A DNA stretch of 12,160 nt from positions 1-12,160 of the forward strand of contig CAUEKH010000040.1 of assembly GCA_959018155.1 (NCBI GenBank), given 5' to 3'. The position numbers were made by a program, and so were the translations under genes. This document shows positions 7,336 through 12,160 of the stretch, piece after piece; position 1 is the stretch's first letter; each line of letters starts with the position of its first letter. Under the pieces are notes generated by a model. That model was not told the DNA's origin and searched no databases. It saw nothing but the letters and a program-made list of their open reading frames with translations. Origin of the DNA: an uncultured Hungatella sp. Lineage in GTDB: Bacteria > Bacillota > Clostridia > Lachnospirales > Lachnospiraceae.

Positions 7336-7440
7336 TGTTATTCATTTTTGCTGTTATTCATTTTTGTTGTTATTCGTTTTTGCTGTTATCCGTTTTTGCT
7401 GTTATTCATTTTTTCTGTCATCTATTTTTGCAGCTTCATA
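7329..7440. repeat. Seven-copy 16-bp tandem repeat between convergent genes
   Basis: The unit is TTTTTGCTGTTATTCA with exact 16-bp spacing. Copies start at 7329, 7345, 7361, 7377, 7393, 7409 and 7425. Copies 2 and 5 are identical, copies 3 and 4 differ by 2 bases, and copies 6 and 7 (nearest the minus-strand gene) are the most decayed. The first copy shares its T-run with the upstream terminator. Read on the minus strand the unit is AATGAATAACAGCAAA, with overlapping ATG and TAA. There is no spacer variation, so this is a minisatellite rather than a CRISPR array. Confidence 0.9.
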
Positions 7441-7444
7441 CAAA

Positions 7445-7630
7445 TTACTCAACTTCACGTTTGAAGAAAAAGAAACCGTCCATACGCTGAACAAGGTCCC
7501 AGCCTTCCGCGCCTAACTGATTTAACTGCAGTTCAAATTCCTGCGCAGTTTTTTCGTACTGCTTTGTATTCATGGCTAAAGCAGTAGCGATGGTGATAAC
7601 TTTGTATTCATACTTTTTCGTGTTAATCAT
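7445..7630 (-). CDS. Small DUF4177-like protein
   Basis: A 61-aa protein of unknown function that resembles the DUF4177 family. That family is recognised by an N-terminal YEYKVVTI-like strand, a central E-x-LNxLGxEGWELV helix-turn, and a short aromatic strand at the end. Here these are KYEYKVITI (6-14), FELQLNQLGAEGWDLVQ (32-48) and DGFFFFKREVE (51-61). There is no signal peptide or membrane segment, so it is presumably cytosolic. It lies 12 nt after the stop of the wall-binding protein, in the same direction, so the two are probably co-transcribed and translationally coupled. The start is odd: AAAGGAG touches the ATG directly, and AAAGGAGATGATT as a whole could pair with the 16S rRNA tail, leaving no room for normal initiation. 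A non-ATG start a few codons later (for example ACG, codon 4) cannot be excluded. Confidence 0.75.
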   Translation of the reverse strand: MINTKKYEYKVITIATALAMNTKQYEKTAQEFELQLNQLGAEGWDLVQRMDGFFFFKREVE

Positions 7631-7642
7631 CTCCTTTACTGA

Positions 7643-8188
7643 CTACCGTATCTCATTCATTCTTCCATTCATATCAACATAAGAATCATCCACGACCCGA
7701 TTGACAGCCATCATGCCGGGGACCCCTTCTGTTCTGTCTGCCTCAGTATTGAAATAATACCAGTACCCGTCAATTTTACGCCAGCCGGTTACCATGATTC
7801 CTGACTGGTCTAAGTAAAACCAGCCGTTATAGTCCGAATCAAGAATCCAGCCGGTCATCATGGAACCTTCATATTTCCCTTCATAGGGATTAAAATAGTA
7901 CCAGTGCTTGTTGATATACTGCCAGCCGGTTACAAGGTAACCGTCATATCCAAAGTAGTAGGAATTTCCCTGATACTCTACCCAGGTTGACGTATAATAT
8001 TCCGGATTTCCACTGTTTCGGAACCACCAGCCGTTCTCATCCTTCTCCCAGGTACCATTCAAATAGCGGGATTCACTGTCGCTGTGTGCATAAGCGGTTA
8101 TATTTCCACAGACTGGACCTGCGCTTAAGGAAAGCGTAAGCGCGGCAGCAGTAATAAGTTTAAATTTTATAAGGAAGCTGTGTTTCAT
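7643..8188 (-). CDS. Secreted protein with choline-binding-like cell-wall repeats
   Basis: A 181-aa exported protein. Residues 1-34 form a signal peptide (KHSFLIKFK, then a hydrophobic core, then TAYA with likely cleavage before His35). The mature part is almost wholly aromatic/glycine cell-wall-binding repeats of the CW_binding type, with cores GWWFRNSG (53-60), YYFGYDGYLVTGW (77-89), HWYYFNPYEG (95-104), GSMMTGW (108-114), GWFYLDQSGIMVTGW (122-136) and YWYYFN (142-147). In this family such repeats bind choline or other wall polymers. No catalytic domain is present, so it may be a small wall-associated ligand or a binding module. AAAGGAG lies about 13 nt upstream of the ATG, which is longer than ideal, but no other in-frame start gives a signal peptide. 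It is the first gene of a pair with the DUF4177-like gene. Confidence 0.85.
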   Translation of the reverse strand: MKHSFLIKFKLITAAALTLSLSAGPVCGNITAYAHSDSESRYLNGTWEKDENGWWFRNSGNPEYYTSTWVEYQGNSYYFGYDGYLVTGWQYINKHWYYFNPYEGKYEGSMMTGWILDSDYNGWFYLDQSGIMVTGWRKIDGYWYYFNTEADRTEGVPGMMAVNRVVDDSYVDMNGRMNEIR

Positions 8189-8242
8189 GGTATGGGTCAG
8201 GCTCCTTTCGCTGAGTATGAAACTTTATTGTTCACTGTTTAA

Positions 8243-8271
8243 ATTATAAAGGATAGAATTCAAAATGACAA
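8243..8271 (-). promoter_or_regulatory. Sigma-A promoter for the wall-binding protein operon
   Basis: Read on the minus strand: -35 TTGTCA (8271-8266, 5 of 6 consensus), a 17-nt spacer, and -10 TATAAT (8248-8243, perfect). The start of transcription is expected near 8236, giving a leader of about 48 nt to the ATG at 8188. Confidence 0.75.
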
Positions 8272-8393
8272 TAACAGACGCGGAACCGTAAGATTAATGT
8301 AAGCGGTGTGGCTTCATATAGTAGAACAGCAACGGGGTATAGTTTGATTAAATGATGAAGTAAATAATATGGAAAATAATTTTGAAATACTTC

Positions 8394-8422
8394 TTGACAC
8401 ATGACATTGTATCTGTTATATT
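8394..8422 (+). promoter_or_regulatory. Sigma-A promoter for clpB
   Basis: -35 TTGACA (8394-8399, perfect), a 17-nt spacer, and -10 TATATT (8417-8422, 5 of 6). Transcription should start near 8429, leaving a leader of about 55 nt. No CIRCE element (TTAGCACTC and its inverse) and no CtsR heptad (GGTCAAA) are visible between 8189 and 8483. A short dyad TATAT-TAC-ATATA (8417-8429) covers the -10. It may be a binding site or simply AT-rich sequence. Confidence 0.8.
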
Positions 8423-8451
8423 ACATATAGAACAAATAAAACAATGATACT

Positions 8452-8482
8452 ATATCTCCGAAATCGAAGAGGAGGAGGATAT
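8452..8482 (+). promoter_or_regulatory. Possible hairpin over the clpB ribosome site
   Basis: ATATC (8452-8456) can pair with GATAT (8478-8482) and TCC (8457-8459) with GGA (8474-8476), leaving G8477 bulged and a loop of about 14 nt. The paired strand covers the 3' half of the AGGAGGAGG ribosome site just before ATG 8484. Stability is modest, and the GGA repeats allow other registers. This is inference from base pairing by eye. Confidence 0.3.
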
Positions 8483-8483
8483 T

Positions 8484-11072
8484 ATGAATATTAATAAATT
8501 TACACAGAAATCAATGGAGGCAGTGCAGAACTGTGAGAAGCTGGCGTATGAATACGGGAACCAGCAGATCGAGCAGGAGCATTTGCTGTACAGCCTGTTG
8601 ACAATCGAGGACAGTCTTATTTTGAAGCTTATCACGAAGATGAGTATACAGAAGGAACAGTTTCTGAATGAGACGGCTCAGGCGATCGAGAAGCTTCCGA
8701 AGGTAAGCGGAGGACAGCTCTACATCAGTAATGATTTGAATAAGGTATTGATCAGTGCCGAAGACGAGGCCAAGTCCATGGGAGATGAGTATGTTTCCGT
8801 GGAGCATTTGTTCCTGGCCATGTTAAAGCAGCCTTCCAGAGCCGTGAAGGAACTGTTCCGGGTCTATGGGATCACGAAGGAGAATTTCCTTCAGGCGCTT
8901 TCCACAGTCCGTGGCAATCAGCGGGTGGTAAGTGACAATCCGGAAGCAACGTACGATACGCTGGAGAAGTACGGCTATGATATGGTGGAACGGGCCAGAC
9001 AGCAGAAGCTGGATCCCGTTATCGGCAGAGACAGTGAGATCCGGAATGTCGTAAGGATTCTTTCGAGAAAGACAAAGAACAACCCGGTACTCATCGGTGA
9101 GCCCGGTGTCGGTAAGACGGCTGTTGTGGAAGGGCTGGCCCAGAGAATTGTGCGCGGTGACGTGCCGGAGGGATTAAAGGATAAGAAACTGTTTGCCCTC
9201 GATATGGGGGCGCTTCTGGCAGGCGCCAAGTACCGCGGTGAATTTGAGGAACGTCTGAAGGCGGTTCTTGATGAAGTGAAGAAGAGCGACGGACAGATTA
9301 TTCTGTTTATTGATGAACTTCATACCATAGTCGGCGCAGGAAAGACGGAAGGGTCCATGGATGCGGGCAACATGTTAAAGCCGATGCTGGCCCGTGGTGA
9401 ATTGCACTGTATCGGTGCGACGACCCTTGATGAGTACCGCCAGTATATTGAGAAGGATCAGGCCCTGGAGAGAAGATTCCAGCCGGTTATGGTCGATGAG
9501 CCTACCGTGGAGGATACCATTTCAATTTTAAGAGGTTTAAAAGAGAGATACGAGGTTTACCATGGCGTGAAAATCACGGATTCGGCGCTTGTATCGGCGG
9601 CAGTGCTGTCCGACCGCTATATCAGCGACCGGTTCCTGCCGGATAAAGCCATTGATCTCGTCGATGAAGCATGTGCGATGATTAAGACAGAATTAGACTC
9701 CATGCCGGCTGAACTGGATGAACTTTCGAGAAAAATCATGCAGATGGAGATTGAAGAGGCAGCATTAAAGAAGGAGACAGACCATTTGAGTCAGGATCGT
9801 CTGGCAGAACTTCAGAAGGAACTGGCAGAATTGCACGATGAATTTGCCGCCCAGAAGGCTCAGTGGGAAAATGAGAAGTCTTCTGTAGAACATTTATCAA
9901 CTCTGCGTGAAGAGATCGAGAGTTTAAACCGCGAGATTCAGGATGCGCAGCAGAAGTATGATTTAAACAGGGCCGCGGAACTGCAGTATGGCAGGCTGCC
10001 GCAGCTGCAGAAGGAACTTGCCGAGGAAGAGGAGCGGGTAAAGAGCCAGGATTTGAGCCTTGTCCATGAAAATGTGACAGAAGATGAGATTGCCAAGATC
10101 GTATCGAAGTGGACTGGAATTCCGGTATCAAAACTGACCGAAAGTGAAAGAAATAAGACACTTCATCTCGACGCGGAACTTCATAAGAGGGTCATCGGCC
10201 AGGATGAAGCCGTTGAGAAGGTGACGGAGGCAATTATCCGTTCCAAGGCCGGAATCAAGGATCCGACCAAACCTATCGGATCGTTTTTGTTCTTAGGACC
10301 TACCGGTGTCGGTAAGACAGAACTTGCCAAGGCTCTGGCAGAGAATCTGTTCGATGATGAGAATAATATCGTGCGAATTGATATGAGCGAGTACATGGAG
10401 AAACATTCGGTATCGCGTTTAATCGGAGCGCCGCCAGGATATGTCGGGTACGATGAGGGCGGTCAGCTGACTGAGGCGGTCCGCAGGAAACCATATTCCG
10501 TTGTGCTGTTCGATGAGGTGGAGAAGGCTCATCCCGATGTGTTTAATGTACTTTTACAGGTACTCGATGATGGCCGTATTACCGACTCAACCGGAAAGAC
10601 CGTGGACTTTAAAAATACAATTATCATTATGACCTCCAATATCGGTTCCCAGTATCTGTTGGAGGGAATTGACGAGGATGGTTCCATCAGGCCGGAGGCG
10701 GAGTCTATGGTTATGAATGATTTGCGGAACCATTTCCGTCCGGAGTTCTTAAACCGTCTCGATGAGATTATCCTGTTTAAGCCTCTGACAAAGGAGAATA
10801 TTTCCGGTATCATCGAACTGATGATTGCAGACTTAAATAAGAGGATTTCTGACAGAGAATTGAAGATCGAACTGACTGACGCTGCAAAAGATTTCGTTGT
10901 TGAGAGCGGTTATGACCCGGTATATGGCGCGCGTCCGCTGAAGAGGTACCTTCAGAAACATGTGGAAACGCTGGCGGCAAGAATTATTCTTGGGGACGAG
11001 GTCCGGGCCGGCAATACAATCGTGATAGATGTGTCAGAGAGCGGCGGACAGTTGATTGCGTATCCGGAATAA
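8484..11072 (+). CDS. clpB: ATP-dependent disaggregase ClpB
   Basis: Hexameric AAA+ chaperone that, with DnaK, pulls proteins out of heat-induced aggregates by threading them through its pore. It has 862 aa, complete and of normal length. The N-domain (1-145) holds two Clp-N repeats. The first AAA+ domain has Walker A GEPGVGKT (205-212), Walker B ILFIDE with D277/E278, and pore-loop Tyr250 in AKYRGEF. The coiled-coil middle domain runs from about 405 to 530; its presence separates ClpB from ClpA and ClpC-type unfoldases with short inserts. The second AAA+ domain has Walker A GPTGVGKT (605-612), Walker B LFDE with D677/E678, and GYVGYDEGG in the pore loop. [10 protein letters not shown] marks the C-terminal domain. 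No ClpP-binding IGF/LGF loop was seen. GAGGAGGAGG precedes the ATG at good spacing. It is transcribed alone from the promoter at 8394-8422. Confidence 0.97.
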   Translation: MNINKFTQKSMEAVQNCEKLAYEYGNQQIEQEHLLYSLLTIEDSLILKLITKMSIQKEQFLNETAQAIEKLPKVSGGQLYISNDLNKVLISAEDEAKSMGDEYVSVEHLFLAMLKQPSRAVKELFRVYGITKENFLQALSTVRGNQRVVSDNPEATYDTLEKYGYDMVERARQQKLDPVIGRDSEIRNVVRILSRKTKNNPVLIGEPGVGKTAVVEGLAQRIVRGDVPEGLKDKKLFALDMGALLAGAKYRGEFEERLKAVLDEVKKSDGQIILFIDELHTIVGAGKTEGSMDAGNMLKPMLARGELHCIGATTLDEYRQYIEKDQALERRFQPVMVDEPTVEDTISILRGLKERYEVYHGVKITDSALVSAAVLSDRYISDRFLPDKAIDLVDEACAMIKTELDSMPAELDELSRKIMQMEIEEAALKKETDHLSQDRLAELQKELAELHDEFAAQKAQWENEKSSVEHLSTLREEIESLNREIQDAQQKYDLNRAAELQYGRLPQLQKELAEEEERVKSQDLSLVHENVTEDEIAKIVSKWTGIPVSKLTESERNKTLHLDAELHKRVIGQDEAVEKVTEAIIRSKAGIKDPTKPIGSFLFLGPTGVGKTELAKALAENLFDDENNIVRIDMSEYMEKHSVSRLIGAPPGYVGYDEGGQLTEAVRRKPYSVVLFDEVEKAHPDVFNVLLQVLDDGRITDSTGKTVDFKNTIIIMTSNIGSQYLLEGIDEDGSIRPEAESMVMNDLRNHFRPEFLNRLDEIILFKPLTKENISGIIELMIADLNKRISDRELKIELTDAAKDFVVESGYDPVYGARPLKRYLQKHVETLAARIILGDEVRAGNTIVIDVSESGGQLIAYPE

Positions 11073-11279
11073 TACCTGGAACTGGTCTGAAAAGCGTGAT
11101 TTGGTATGCGCGAATAGGAAACATGCGAATCCAGAACGAATCTGAAACAATGATTCCAGTTTAAGCAATTCTAAAATCAAGAATAGAAAGGGGTCACCTG
11201 CCGCACAGCGGCAGGCGCCCCATCCTATATTAAATTTCTGTCAAAAAACAGTAACATCCATTTCCCATGAATAATCCCA
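11073..11279. other. Convergent intergenic region after clpB
   Basis: About 207 nt between the stop codons of clpB and the asparaginase gene. Apart from the hairpin at 11190-11221 I see no gene, promoter or repeat. The proximal part (11073-11180) is A-rich and contains no convincing short ORF with a ribosome site. Confidence 0.6.
11190..11221. terminator. GC-rich hairpin between convergent clpB and asparaginase genes
   Basis: CCTGCCGC (11197-11204) and GCGGCAGG (11208-11215) form a perfect 8-bp stem with loop ACA. Flanking GGGG (11190-11193) and CCCC (11218-11221) can extend it across a small internal loop (TCA/CG). On the minus strand it is followed by the T-rich tract CCTTTCTATTCTT, so it fits best as the asparaginase terminator. 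On the plus strand the following sequence is only moderately T-rich. It may serve both genes. Confidence 0.65.
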
Positions 11280-12160
11280 TCAACATCTCCATAAAATGTC
11301 ATGGTTCACCGTCCGGTAGAAAAGTTCCCGAATCGCATCGGCGTCATTTGTCTGCCCCAGGATCCACATCAGCTTTGTCACAGTTGCCTCCAGAGTCATA
11401 TCGTAGGCTTCCAGAAGCCCAAACTCTTTCTTGATGGTATGACCGACCTCGTAGACTGACATGTTGCTGCCCTCATTTGTGACCTGAGTTGCCATGACTA
11501 CGGTTTTTCCCATGGAAATCCAGTTTCTGACGGCATTATAAAAATCCCCGGATTCATAAGATGGAAGACCGCCGACCCCGAATGATTCGATGATGACCGC
11601 GTCGTAGTGGCCGGCCAGATAATCAAGCACATCGGCGCCCATGGAGGGAATCAGCTTCATTAAGGCAACCCGCGGGTTTAAGGTGTGGCAGAAGCGGGCC
11701 GTTGAACATTTTTCATGAGAATCTTCCAGGTAGAAAATCACACAGCCATCCTGTATCACAGCAAGATATGGGAAATTAATGCTGGAAAATGCGTTATAAC
11801 TCTTGGTTCTGACCTTTTTTCCACGGGTTCCGGCGATGACTTTTCCGTCAAAGACGATGGTGACGCCGTGGGCCCTGTCATCACAGGCGAAAAGCAGGCT
11901 GTCATAAAGATTCGTTCTGGCATCTGTATTTTCCATATCAATGGGACGCTGGGCGCCGGTAATGACGATGGGCTTTGGAGAATCCTGGATGAGGTAGGAG
12001 ATAGCAGCCGCGGTATAAGCCATGGTGTCTGTCCCATGACAGATCACAAAGCCATCGTACTGCTCATAATGGGTTTCAATTGCTTTTTCTATGGTCAGCC
12101 AGTGATCCGGGCACATATTTGTGCTGTCGATATTGAGAACCTGGATGCTGTCAGCCTGAC
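11280..12160 (-). CDS. ansA: Type I (cytoplasmic) L-asparaginase, N-terminus outside the window
   Basis: Hydrolyses L-asparagine to aspartate and ammonia in the cytosol. The frame stays open to the window edge, and the residues before the first in-window Met (reading VLNIDSTN, then MCPDHW) match the family's conserved DSTNM-x-P-x-x-W segment. That Met is therefore internal, and about 292 residues are visible of a protein usually near 330. Numbering from it, CHGTDTMAYTA (26-36) carries the second catalytic Thr-Asp pair. ITGAQRPIDMENTDARTNLYDSL and GTRGKKVRTKSYNAFSS are characteristic of the bacterial type I enzymes and include the catalytic Lys region. No signal peptide can be judged, and the nucleophile Thr (TGGTI motif) lies outside the window. 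Glutaminase side activity cannot be decided. The symbol ansA is by family resemblance. Confidence 0.9.
   Translation of the reverse strand, partial: QADSIQVLNIDSTNMCPDHWLTIEKAIETHYEQYDGFVICHGTDTMAYTAAAISYLIQDSPKPIVITGAQRPIDMENTDARTNLYDSLLFACDDRAHGVTIVFDGKVIAGTRGKKVRTKSYNAFSSINFPYLAVIQDGCVIFYLEDSHEKCSTARFCHTLNPRVALMKLIPSMGADVLDYLAGHYDAVIIESFGVGGLPSYESGDFYNAVRNWISMGKTVVMATQVTNEGSNMSVYEVGHTIKKEFGLLEAYDMTLEATVTKLMWILGQTNDADAIRELFYRTVNHDILWRC

Noticed and set aside
7329..7440. CRISPR-like regular repeat
   Set aside because: The period is only 16 bp, the repeats abut with no unique spacers, and no cas genes are present.
7643..8188. Lipoprotein reading of the wall-binding protein (Cys27)
   Set aside because: GPVC does not fit a lipobox, and TAYA just after gives an ordinary signal peptidase I site.
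8189..8483. CIRCE or CtsR operator for clpB
   Set aside because: Neither TTAGCACTC/GAGTGCTAA nor GGTCAAA repeats are present.
12114..12116. ATG as the asparaginase start
   Set aside because: The conserved VLNIDSTN residues lie in frame upstream to the window edge, so this Met is internal.

Overview
The window looks like chromosomal DNA from a low-to-middle GC Firmicute, most likely a gut Lachnospiraceae/Clostridium-cluster bacterium. The reasons are strong AGGAGG-type ribosome sites, sigma-A promoters of the TTGACA/TATAAT kind, a Cna-B/SpaA-type adhesin paired with a class B sortase, a secreted protein with choline-binding-like repeats, and a Firmicute-style ClpB. The taxonomic call is inference from gene content, not from a marker gene.

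Layout. Positions 1-4872 (+) carry a large multidomain wall-anchored adhesin, whose 5' end lies outside the window, followed directly by a class B sortase that probably anchors it. The two are joined by three copies of a 16-bp tandem repeat carrying overlapping stop and start codons. The sortase contains a long Ala/Thr/Val/Gly low-complexity linker that is open in other frames as well. Positions 4921-7242 (+) hold a Gfo/Idh/MocA-family oxidoreductase and a MATE-family exporter in one short-spaced operon, possibly started by an internal promoter at the end of the sortase gene and ended by a hairpin terminator at about 7298-7335. That terminator runs into a seven-copy 16-bp tandem repeat (7329-7440).

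Positions 7445-8188 (-) hold a two-gene operon: a secreted protein with cell-wall-binding repeats, then a 61-aa DUF4177-like protein. A good sigma-A promoter is visible upstream at 8243-8271. The divergent region to 8483 also carries the clpB promoter and a leader that could fold over its ribosome site. clpB (8484-11072, +) is complete and canonical. A GC-rich hairpin lies between it and a convergent, 5'-truncated type I L-asparaginase (11280-12160, -).

The genes form functional pairs: adhesin plus sortase for surface display, oxidoreductase plus exporter (substrates unknown), and wall-binding protein plus DUF4177. ClpB and asparaginase are housekeeping. I see no phage, IS element, CRISPR, tRNA or rRNA. 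The least ordinary signals are the two 16-bp tandem arrays, which share an AATGRATAA core and both sit at the 3' end of a gene, and the multi-frame linker in the sortase.
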